Positions 18,903 to 26,933 of a stretch of 64,000 bases of DNA are shown here, in pieces. Source of the DNA: Bacteroidota bacterium. Its GTDB lineage: Bacteria; Bacteroidota; Ignavibacteria; Ignavibacteriales; Melioribacteraceae. Location of the stretch: NCBI GenBank assembly GCA_018829205.1, contig JAHJUE010000006.1:62001-126000 (forward strand), read 5' to 3'. How positions within the stretch are numbered: position 1 is the first letter of the stretch; each line of letters starts with the position of its first letter. The notes beneath the pieces were generated by a model. It saw only the letters and a list, made by a program, of their open reading frames with translations. It was not told the origin of the DNA and did no database searches. Made by a program: the position numbers and the translations under genes.

Positions 18903-20036
18903 CTATAGCATCTTTACGTTTTTATTAAGTACAATATTTCTTTCACTTAAATGCTGCAATAAATATTCATAACATCCGGGATATTTGCCGATAAGTTCGG
19001 GCGGAAACATGCCTTTTAAATTAAATTTATTGTTTAATATCATTTCCGCTGCCGCTGTAGCTGTAAAGCCGGTTGTACGGGCCATTGATGAGATGTTTTC
19101 CACTTCGTCATATTCATCATAAAGCTCATAGATAATCTGCTTTCTATTCCCGTTTTCAATTCCGGTTATAATAATTTTCAATATTGTAAATTCTTTTTCT
19201 CCCGGATTCAGTTTCCATGCTTTATATAATAGTTCCGTAGTAAAATCAAAAGGACTAATTTCAATTCCCTTTACATTAATTGATTTTTTATCAAGAAATC
19301 CAGCCGCAAAAAATTTTTGAATAGTATTTATATGTCCCGGATAACGCAGTGTTTTCTCCTTCATATCGGGTATATTTTTCATTGTATAAATTAGTGACCG
19401 GAGACCGTCGGAATTAAATGCTTCAAGGGTCCCTATATTTGCAAAGTCCAGTAATTCAACGTCGCTCATAGCAGGTTTTGTAATAATATTTCCATTCTCT
19501 ACATAGCGTGCCGGACGCGTATATTCTTCAATAACATCGCATGGAGAAAATGGCGCTTTATATTCAAACGGGAATGTTCTTTCTTTCGGAAGTCCGCCTA
19601 CATAGTAATCAATCTTTTCAATATTCAAGTGCTCGTTATGATAGCCTAATATTATGTTCGACATTCCGGGAGCAACACCGCAATCCATTACAACGGTTAC
19701 ATTTTTTTCTTTTGCAAGTGAATCAAGTTGAAGAACATCTTCAGCAAGAAAAGATATGTCAACTAAATCCTTCCCGCTTTTAATTACATTAACCATTGTT
19801 TGAAAACCGAGAAACCCGGGGACTGCAGATACTACTAAATCGGAATCTTTAATAACTTTTGCCAATTCATCTTCTTTCGTAACATCGGTACAAACTGTTT
19901 CTATTTTGAGATTTTTTGTTAATTTTTCGAGTGAATCATTCTTCAAATCAACAGCAGTTACATCATAACTTTTAGCTAAATCTATTGCAATTGCGCTGCC
20001 GACCATGCCGGCGCCTAGTACTGTAATTTTTTTCAT
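18903..20036 (-). CDS. Saccharopine dehydrogenase family protein
   Basis: Cytoplasmic NAD(P)-dependent oxidoreductase, 377 residues. The N-terminus is a Rossmann fold with GAGMVGSAIA (residues 8-17) and the second-strand acidic residue in VTAVDLKND. The middle has VVSAVPGFLG, VDISF and MDCGVAPGMSNI, which match the saccharopine/lysine dehydrogenase and carboxynorspermidine-synthase-like group. The C-terminal domain (about 125-350) is the saccharopine-dehydrogenase catalytic fold. Members act on lysine, saccharopine or polyamine intermediates; which one applies here is not clear, and neighbouring genes do not help. It is a single gene on the minus strand. Confidence 0.8.
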   Translation of the reverse strand: MKKITVLGAGMVGSAIAIDLAKSYDVTAVDLKNDSLEKLTKNLKIETVCTDVTKEDELAKVIKDSDLVVSAVPGFLGFQTMVNVIKSGKDLVDISFLAEDVLQLDSLAKEKNVTVVMDCGVAPGMSNIILGYHNEHLNIEKIDYYVGGLPKERTFPFEYKAPFSPCDVIEEYTRPARYVENGNIITKPAMSDVELLDFANIGTLEAFNSDGLRSLIYTMKNIPDMKEKTLRYPGHINTIQKFFAAGFLDKKSINVKGIEISPFDFTTELLYKAWKLNPGEKEFTILKIIITGIENGNRKQIIYELYDEYDEVENISSMARTTGFTATAAAEMILNNKFNLKGMFPPELIGKYPGCYEYLLQHLSERNIVLNKNVKML

Positions 20037-20376
20037 CTTTTCAGTTTCCCTTTAAATTATATGTTAACTGTAATAAATATTACTTATTCATATTACTTTA
20101 ATAATTAATTTTAGAATTAATAAACGGGCAGGGAATTATAGTCCGTTGGAGCGGTTTTGAAATATTAATATGTATTTTTTGTAAGTCATAATTGTATGTT
20201 TAATTTAATAAAATTAAATGCGAATATCTCAGATCGTTATAAACAAATAATTTTGTAGTCTATTCAAATTGCAGACGAAATTATAAAGGGGAAAAAATCA
20301 TTTATTAAAAATTTGAAATGAGTATTGAAGTCCGGTTGATATTCATTTTATTAAGAAGAACATTTTACGTTAAAAA
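20037..20376. other. Gene-free stretch of 340 bp
   Basis: AT-rich spacer upstream of the dehydrogenase gene and downstream of the glycosyltransferase pair (both minus strand). I see no ORF of note, no tRNA, no convincing hairpin and no repeat. It presumably holds the promoter of the dehydrogenase. Confidence 0.5.
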
Positions 20377-21510
20377 TTATTCGAGAATAAAATCGGCTAC
20401 ATTTGCAGTACCGTTTTTAAAATGAAATTTTTCGATATTATTTTTATAACTGTCGAGTTTATTCGAATCCTTAAATAAATCTTCAACTATAACCGGAAGT
20501 TTATGAATTCGTTTTTCATAAATTCCCAACTTATTCTTCACAAGAAAATCCACATTACCCTTTTCCTGTTCCCAAATGTACGTGTTTACAAGCGGTACTT
20601 TTTTCATCATTAATATTTCCATGAATGTCGATGCCCCGCATTTTGTAATAACTACATCGGATATGCAGAGCAATTCATAAACAAAATCTATATATCCGTA
20701 TACTTTCAGTTTTTCATATCTCTCTTTTTCCTTAAGCTGCATGGCAAAATTATACAAGTTTTTGTTTTTCCCGCATACGAATCCAATTTCAATATCGATA
20801 TTTAAATTCATTAAGTTCTGCAATATTGCTTCGCCGTTTGGTATTCCGTCTCCGCCCCCCATAACAAGTAAAATTTTATCGCCTTTAAAATTATGTGTTT
20901 TTTTATAGTTTGCAATTTCATTTGCGGAAGGAGTTTTTGAAAATTTTTCATCAAGGATAAAAGGGAAAACATGAAGCCGTTTTTCTTCAATGCCTATTTT
21001 CAGACACCGCTTTTTTAATTCATCACTGAAAACTACAAAGTTTCTTTTTTTATTTAGAAACCAAAGCGGATGTGCAATGTAAGGATCGGTAACAATTATT
21101 ATAACCGGAATATCAAGATTAAGTTTTTTCAGTGTCCTGAATACAGGTTTGATTAAAAAGAAATGGAATACAACTATCTTATCCGGATTTTCATAAGCGA
21201 ATAATTCTTTTAAATATTTTTCAATATTAATTGAAACAAGAAATGAACTAATTTCAGAAACAAACTTAATTTTATGAAAAGCGTAAATCCATTCGTAAAT
21301 CCATTTACTTTTGTTCTGAAGTATTCTATATCCGTCTTCAATTAAATATTTAGCGAAAGGTTTAGTTTTTTCAAATCCGTCGGCCAATACAGCTTCTACT
21401 TCATCGGATTTATATTTATTCAAATAATTAGCAACGGAACGAGCCGGGGCTAAATGCCCTCCGCCGGTTTTTAAATAAAGGAATAGATATTTCTTCTTTT
21501 TACCTTTCAT
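20377..21510 (-). CDS. MGDG-synthase-like glycosyltransferase
   Basis: GT-B glycosyltransferase of the GT28 family (377 residues), related to monogalactosyldiacylglycerol synthases and processive diacylglycerol glucosyltransferases, with MurG as distant cousin. The N-terminal acceptor half starts with YLKTGGGHLAPARS (residues 12-25), the GGGH acceptor/lipid loop, and has VTDPYIAHPLWF (about 140-151), the region for the MGDG N domain. The C-terminal donor half has LLVMGGGDG (near 215) and VVITKCGASTFMEI (near 283), the nucleotide-sugar site. It probably makes a membrane glycolipid. It is the second gene of a pair: the first gene ends five bases upstream. Confidence 0.82.
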   Translation of the reverse strand: MKGKKKKYLFLYLKTGGGHLAPARSVANYLNKYKSDEVEAVLADGFEKTKPFAKYLIEDGYRILQNKSKWIYEWIYAFHKIKFVSEISSFLVSINIEKYLKELFAYENPDKIVVFHFFLIKPVFRTLKKLNLDIPVIIIVTDPYIAHPLWFLNKKRNFVVFSDELKKRCLKIGIEEKRLHVFPFILDEKFSKTPSANEIANYKKTHNFKGDKILLVMGGGDGIPNGEAILQNLMNLNIDIEIGFVCGKNKNLYNFAMQLKEKERYEKLKVYGYIDFVYELLCISDVVITKCGASTFMEILMMKKVPLVNTYIWEQEKGNVDFLVKNKLGIYEKRIHKLPVIVEDLFKDSNKLDSYKNNIEKFHFKNGTANVADFILE

Positions 21511-21515
21511 AAGTA

Positions 21516-22937
21516 TTAACGAATTACAGGGGAATCTTCACTTTTCATTATTCCTGTTTCAAGTATCTCCATTATTTTATATGTGCCTAATTTTCTGACT
21601 TTAAGAAATCCAGACCAAGCGGCTTCTGCCAACCTGCCTTTTTTAAGATACTCAAAGAGCCATTGATCCGTATAATCGGGATTCTCTTGTTTAATTCCTG
21701 CATGAATCTCAAATAAATATTTGGCGTTAAACTTTTCCTGTGATCCGATCGGAGGTGTCATAATAATCGGTATTCCCAACGCGGAATAAAATGATAATTC
21801 ACTTGGCTTTGTCCAAAGTATATCGGTTCCGGCCATTGCTTTATTAAATTTATCGAAATAATCATGGAGATTATCAGAAAATATTATTTCAATTTGACTA
21901 TCATCATTACTGATATCGCTTTTAATTGATTTAAAATAATCCTTAACATTTTCTTTAATTCCCGCGGCTAAAATTAATTTCACTTCATTATTAAGAATTT
22001 TTTCTTTTAAACTTGCCGCAATTCTGCCGCCTATTTCTTTTTGAGCTCCGGCTCCTCCAACAGTGTAAGTTATAGTAAATTTTCTTTCTTTTTTCAAAAC
22101 CCAGTTTTCTTCACCAATAAAATGTTTGACATTTATTCCGTGCCGCGGCCAGAATTTATTGTTTGGATCAAGCTGCATTAAACGCTGGGCTAAACTTTTT
22201 TTAAGCCGGGACAGGTTTTCATCGCCAAGCAGTTCAATAGGCAAAGGAAATCCCGTGATAAATATTCTTTCATCCGGCACACCGTATGCTTTCAATCTTT
22301 GCGCTGCTTTTCCGCACGGGGCCATATAAATTATTCTGCTTTCCCAGGGCTCCTTAGCTACCCAAACACGGTTCAGATCCGCATCACATATAATGCAATA
22401 AACTTTATGAAAGGATTTCAAATCTGCTGCAATTGAGGACGCGTAAAAAGAAGTAACAACAGGAATATCTTTCGTGCGTATTTTTTCAAGCATGCCTGAA
22501 CATAATCCTTTTTCAATACTCGACTTAAGCAGATCTACCTGAAACGTTGTATTCGAAAGATCTCGCATGGGATAGAATTTAGGTATATGAAGAAATGTAT
22601 CAAGCAGATTAAATATAGGATTGCCGATAAAAGGAATGCCTTTAGCCCGTGATAAAAATTCATAAGCTCCGAGTACACGTTTCCATAATTTTTTTTCGTT
22701 TGAAGAAGCAGCTTCATCGGAACCGACTGTAATTATATTACCTTCGGCAATATCTTTAAGCGGATAAACCGCGCGCTGATGACCGTAACCCATGTCGGCG
22801 GTAACAACCCATGCTTTTATGTTTTTTTTATTTTCGATTTTATTTTTCTTGAATTTAAGTTGATGCAACTTATTCAGATTTGTAATTAGTGACAAGTTAA
22901 TTTTATTTAACACCGGAAGATATCCGGTGTTAAACAA
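21516..22937 (-). CDS. GT28-like protein, partner of the MGDG-synthase-like gene
   Basis: Protein of up to 473 residues with the same overall plan as its neighbour: ADMGYGHQRA (about 48-57) matches the GGGH-type loop, VYCIICDADLNRVWV (about 180-194) matches the VTDP region, and KFTITYTVGGAGAQKE (near 288) and TDILWTKPSELSFYSA (near 371) match the donor site. It is therefore likely a second glycosyltransferase or a non-catalytic partner. The start is uncertain: the frame opens with TTG at 22937, but an 11-bp hairpin covers codons 2-11 and no ribosome site is visible. A downstream TTG nearer to the first strand (residue 16 or 24) is plausible. I cannot name the sugar or acceptor. Confidence 0.65.
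   Translation of the reverse strand: MFNTGYLPVLNKINLSLITNLNKLHQLKFKKNKIENKKNIKAWVVTADMGYGHQRAVYPLKDIAEGNIITVGSDEAASSNEKKLWKRVLGAYEFLSRAKGIPFIGNPIFNLLDTFLHIPKFYPMRDLSNTTFQVDLLKSSIEKGLCSGMLEKIRTKDIPVVTSFYASSIAADLKSFHKVYCIICDADLNRVWVAKEPWESRIIYMAPCGKAAQRLKAYGVPDERIFITGFPLPIELLGDENLSRLKKSLAQRLMQLDPNNKFWPRHGINVKHFIGEENWVLKKERKFTITYTVGGAGAQKEIGGRIAASLKEKILNNEVKLILAAGIKENVKDYFKSIKSDISNDDSQIEIIFSDNLHDYFDKFNKAMAGTDILWTKPSELSFYSALGIPIIMTPPIGSQEKFNAKYLFEIHAGIKQENPDYTDQWLFEYLKKGRLAEAAWSGFLKVRKLGTYKIMEILETGIMKSEDSPVIR
22906..22934 (-). terminator. 11-bp hairpin between helicase and glycosyltransferase genes
   Basis: TTTAACACCGG (22906-22916) pairs perfectly with CCGGTGTTAAA (22924-22934) around seven bases. 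It lies 38 bases after the helicase stop, as a terminator would. On the minus strand the stem is followed by AAATAAAATT, not a T run, so termination is not certain. It also overlaps the first possible codons of the glycosyltransferase gene. Confidence 0.5.
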
Positions 22938-22971
22938 TTATTAAGGTTTTTATGATTCGAATAATTTCAAA

Positions 22972-24744
22972 TTAATATCTTTTCTTTTTCGGTTTACCGT
23001 CAAAAAATTTTCCGCCGCCTGATTTACTTTTATTAAAAGGTTTTCCGCCGCCCTGTCTTCCGCCTCCGGATCTCGGACTTCCGCTTCTTGCGCCTTCCAT
23101 TTTTTTGCTTTCGGCAACTTCAACGCTAATGGGTCTTTTATTAAATGATTTTCCCTCAAACCCTTTTAGTATCTGTTTGGTATAATTCGAGTCGGCTTCA
23201 AAAAAAGAAAAGTTTTTAAGTATTTCAATAGCGCCTATATCAATGTTTCTAACGTTGGTAAAATCATTAACCATGCCGATAATATTTGTCGGTTTTAATT
23301 CGTCGGTCTTGCCTAAATTAATGAAGAAACGTGTGAATTGATCTGAACTGTCAATGTGTCTTTCACCGCGGGTTCTTTCACCGCTTCTTTCTCTTGTAGA
23401 TTTGTTTGAACTATCGGGTACATTTAGATCAGCGGTATTTTTATAATATTCGATGAACCTATTGAATTCAAGTGAAACAAATTTCTGAATAAGTTCTTCC
23501 CTTTCAAGTTTTTCAAGTTTTTCATAAATCGCGGGAAGAAAGGAATCAATTTGTTTGCGGTCGACTTCAACTGCTTTCATTTTATCTATCAAATGTATTA
23601 ACTGCTTTTCACAGATTTCTTTTCCAAGAGGAACAGGTTTGTGTTCAAATTTTTTCTTTACTTGTCTTTCAATATCCCGCAGTTTTCCTTTTTCCTTTAA
23701 GTTGGCAATTACAATAGACGTACCTGCTTTACCTGCACGTCCTGTTCTTCCGCTTCTGTGAGTGTAAATTTCATTATCGTCGGGCAGATTGTAATTTATT
23801 ACATGAGATATATTATCAACATCAAGTCCGCGCGCAGCAACATCTGTAGCCACAAGAAGTCTTAAATGCCGGATTCTGAACTTATTCATTACCGTATCTC
23901 TCTGTATCTGCGAAAGGTCGCCGTGAAGCGCATCTGCGTTATACCCGTCTTTTATTAAACTGTCCGCAACTTCCTGTGTTTCCCTTCTAGTACGGCAGAA
24001 AATAATTCCGTAAATCTCTGGATAAAAATCAGCTATTCTTTTTAATGCAAGATATCTGTCTCTTGCATGAACCATAAAGCAGATATGATTTACGTTTTCC
24101 GCGCCGGCGTTACGCTGTCCTACGGAAATTTCAACAGGGTTTTTCATATATCTGTTTGCAATTGCTAAAACTTCATTAGGCATAGTAGCAGAAAATAAAA
24201 GAGTGTTTTTTTCTTTAGGTGTTGTTTTGAGAATATCTTCTAGATCGTCGCGGAAACCCATATTAAGCATTTCATCGGCTTCATCCAATACAACAGTTTT
24301 TATTTTGGAAATATTTATAACTCCTCTATTTAATAAATCAAGGAGTCTGCCGGGAGTTGCCGAAATTATATGCGTCCCTTTTTTAATTGCTTTTATCTGA
24401 TTTTCAATACTCGCACCGCCGAAAACAGCTGTAACCTTAAAACCTTTTATGTTTTTTGAAAAATCTTCCAGGTCCTTTGCAATTTGCACGCATAATTCTC
24501 TTGTAGGACTTAAAATTAAATGCTGAACAGATTTATTAGCGATGTCTGTTTTTTGAATTAACGGCAGACCAAAAGCGGCGGTTTTACCTGTTCCTGTTTG
24601 AGCAAGCGCCACCATGTCCGAGCAATTTTCCTGCAATAAATGAGGTATAACTTTTTCTTGTATCGGCATCGGTTTTTCAAAACCTAAATCTTCGATCGCT
24701 GTAAGAATATTATTTTCTATACCAATTTCTTTAAATGATAACAT
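22972..24744 (-). CDS. DEAD-box ATP-dependent RNA helicase with DbpA-type domain
   Basis: RNA helicase of the DeaD/CsdA type (590 residues), acting in ribosome assembly, RNA turnover and cold adaptation. The Q motif is FEKPMPIQEKVIP (about 19-31), motif I AQTGTGKT, motif II VLDEADE, motif III FSATMP, and motif VI HRSGRTGRAG. A helical region (about 370-440) is followed by a DbpA-type RRM (about 460-540, IGMVNDFTNVRNIDIGAI). The tail (about 545-590) is Gly/Arg/Ser/Lys-rich like RNA-binding RGG tails. A structured leader lies upstream (see the hairpin near 24900). The gene is divergent from the carboxypeptidase gene and upstream of the glycosyltransferase pair. Confidence 0.93.
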   Translation of the reverse strand: MLSFKEIGIENNILTAIEDLGFEKPMPIQEKVIPHLLQENCSDMVALAQTGTGKTAAFGLPLIQKTDIANKSVQHLILSPTRELCVQIAKDLEDFSKNIKGFKVTAVFGGASIENQIKAIKKGTHIISATPGRLLDLLNRGVINISKIKTVVLDEADEMLNMGFRDDLEDILKTTPKEKNTLLFSATMPNEVLAIANRYMKNPVEISVGQRNAGAENVNHICFMVHARDRYLALKRIADFYPEIYGIIFCRTRRETQEVADSLIKDGYNADALHGDLSQIQRDTVMNKFRIRHLRLLVATDVAARGLDVDNISHVINYNLPDDNEIYTHRSGRTGRAGKAGTSIVIANLKEKGKLRDIERQVKKKFEHKPVPLGKEICEKQLIHLIDKMKAVEVDRKQIDSFLPAIYEKLEKLEREELIQKFVSLEFNRFIEYYKNTADLNVPDSSNKSTRERSGERTRGERHIDSSDQFTRFFINLGKTDELKPTNIIGMVNDFTNVRNIDIGAIEILKNFSFFEADSNYTKQILKGFEGKSFNKRPISVEVAESKKMEGARSGSPRSGGGRQGGGKPFNKSKSGGGKFFDGKPKKKRY

Positions 24745-25067
24745 TTATGTTCCAATTTGTTTAATAATTTTATTACCGGGTTAAGGATTTTTTTCAAATT
24801 TAATTTTGAGGATTTTCAAAGGATGGTACGCTCCTACTAAAAGAAAGCCGTAAAATTCTCTTAACAGAATTTAAAGTTTATATATTAACCCAATTTTCAC
24901 CTACAAAGGTAGTGAAATAAATCAGAATTGTACATAAAATAAATTTAGGATAAATAGAACTAAGCGCTTTGTTGCGTTTTTATCCCATTTACATGTATTA
25001 ATTTTCTCGCAATTATTTAAAAATCTTTATTTTGAATTGTCATTTCACTAAATAAACCGGGCCTAAA
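24745..25067. other. Divergent 323-bp promoter region with a hairpin
   Basis: Non-coding spacer between the minus-strand helicase and the plus-strand carboxypeptidase, so it must carry both promoters. At about 24896-24917 there is a hairpin of about 9 bp (TTTCACTAC / GTAGTGAAA, loop AAAG), and a shorter one (AAATTCT / AGAATTT) near 24855-24873. Both would be in the helicase leader if transcription starts beyond them. Leaders of cold-induced helicase genes are often structured; that is an analogy, not a demonstration. Confidence 0.5.
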
Positions 25068-26903
25068 TTGAAATTACTTCAAGTTCTTGCTATTTCAGTA
25101 TTGTTAAGCACTCCCCTTTTTTCACAGATTAAATTTGACGCCGAGTTCGAAAGCGGTAATATCAAATCCGCAAAAACAACTGACTCGGTAAATTTTATTG
25201 TTGAGACAAATGAGGATATAGGGGGAAGGTGGTTCTATTTTAGAATCACTGGTGTAAAGGACAAGTATATAAAAGTAACGATTTCAAACAGCGACGCAAA
25301 CAGGCCTGTATATTCCTACAACAATAAAGATTTTGAAAGATTCACTGAGACCGAAAGCCCCCAGTATAATGTATTTAAAAAAACTTTTTCCGAAGATACT
25401 GTTTACGTAGCATATTATAATCCCTACACATATTCTTATTTGCAGGAAAGAATTAATGATTGGCAGAAAAGTGAATTTGTAAAAGTTGATACGCTGGGAT
25501 ATTCGCCAATGCTGCTGCCTATTCAGGAAATTATATTAACCGATGAAAATGAACCTAATGAAAATAAAATAAGAGTATGGGTTCATGCAAGAACTCATCC
25601 GGGTGAAACACCTAGTTCATTTCATTTCGACGGAATTGTTAATACTCTTTTAGGCGATGATGAGGTTATTAGTTTTTACAGGAAAAAATTTATTTTTCAC
25701 CTTATCCCTTTTGTTAATCCCGACGGTGTGTTTTACGGAAAATCGAGAACAAATTTTTCGGGAATTGACCTTGAAAGAGAATGGAATAAAGCAGATTCTT
25801 TTACGGCTAAAGAAGCATTGATTCTAAAAAACAGGCTCAAAGAAATTAATAATGAAAAGATTGTATCAGTATTTCTGAATCTTCATTCTCAAGCGGCAAG
25901 TTATTGTACTTTTTGGATTCATACGCCGCAATCTACATCAAATTATTTTTACAGAAGAGAATATCAATTTGCCAATTTAAATACATCCGACAATAAATAT
26001 TTTTCGCAGCCGGATTACAGGGAATCAAATTTGCAGTCCTACTTTCCCGAAGGCTGGCTTTGGAATAACTATTCACATAATGTAATGGCGCTAACTTATG
26101 AAACCCCGTATGACAAATATTCAAACGGCATATGGGTAGATAATGAAAATCTTTGCGAACTGGGGAATAGAACTGTATATGCAATAGCGGAATTTTTAAA
26201 TGTTTCGCATCCGAAACATTTAATTATTGATAATGAATCTGCCGTTGCTAAAGGAAATATTATTTCGGACTCCAGCGGATTAAATTTTTACGGTAATAAT
26301 TTTTATAAAGTATCCCCCGGGTTCGGCGATAATTCTGTAAGCTATAATTCGGGTAATTTGAAGAAAGGAGCTTATGATATATACGGATGGTGGACAAATT
26401 TAAGCGGCGCTGCTTCAGATGCGATGTATAAAATAAACACTGATAGTGAACATTTGTTTATATCAAAAAATCACAAAATAGAATCTGGTCAATGGAATTT
26501 CTTATCACAAATTAACTTAAACTCGGCTGGAAATATTTCAATTGAAATATCAGATAGTGCAACAGGCACTGTATCCGCTGATGCGTTTAGAATAGTTTAC
26601 AAGGGAGAAACAACAGGCATTAAAGATTTTATAATTCCGGAATCATTTGTACTGTATCAGAATTATCCAAACCCGTTTAATCCTTCAACGAGTATCAGAT
26701 TTGATCTTATCGAAAATTCTAACGTAGTGTTAAGAATTTATAATCCGCTTGGAGAACTTATAAAAATTCTAGTTGATGAAAAACTGGAAAGCGGTCAGCA
26801 TGAAATCTTATTTAACGCCACAGGCTTATCAAGCGGAGTTTATTATTATCAGCTTATCGCGGGTAAATCGGCGCAGACAAGAAGCATGGTTATACTAAAA
26901 TAA
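25068..26903 (+). CDS. Secreted M14 metallocarboxypeptidase with T9SS sorting domain
   Basis: Exported zinc carboxypeptidase of 611 residues. The start is TTG at 25068, directly before a textbook signal peptide (to about residue 19). About 20-150 is the N-terminal beta domain that precedes the catalytic domain in cytosolic-carboxypeptidase-like M14 enzymes. The zinc site is HPGE (His177, Glu180), with the third ligand in NLHSQ (near 273) and the catalytic Glu probably in ALTYETPYD (near 348). About 385-520 is an accessory beta domain of the golvesin/xanthan-lyase CBM type (YDIYGWWTNLSGAASDAMYKI). The last 85 residues are the sorting domain (NYPNPFNPST, SGVYYYQL), so it is exported by T9SS and possibly cell-anchored. 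The peptide substrate is unknown. Confidence 0.9.
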   Translation: MKLLQVLAISVLLSTPLFSQIKFDAEFESGNIKSAKTTDSVNFIVETNEDIGGRWFYFRITGVKDKYIKVTISNSDANRPVYSYNNKDFERFTETESPQYNVFKKTFSEDTVYVAYYNPYTYSYLQERINDWQKSEFVKVDTLGYSPMLLPIQEIILTDENEPNENKIRVWVHARTHPGETPSSFHFDGIVNTLLGDDEVISFYRKKFIFHLIPFVNPDGVFYGKSRTNFSGIDLEREWNKADSFTAKEALILKNRLKEINNEKIVSVFLNLHSQAASYCTFWIHTPQSTSNYFYRREYQFANLNTSDNKYFSQPDYRESNLQSYFPEGWLWNNYSHNVMALTYETPYDKYSNGIWVDNENLCELGNRTVYAIAEFLNVSHPKHLIIDNESAVAKGNIISDSSGLNFYGNNFYKVSPGFGDNSVSYNSGNLKKGAYDIYGWWTNLSGAASDAMYKINTDSEHLFISKNHKIESGQWNFLSQINLNSAGNISIEISDSATGTVSADAFRIVYKGETTGIKDFIIPESFVLYQNYPNPFNPSTSIRFDLIENSNVVLRIYNPLGELIKILVDEKLESGQHEILFNATGLSSGVYYYQLIAGKSAQTRSMVILK

Positions 26904-26933
26904 AATTCAAGTTCTCAAAAACTTTTAAATTAT

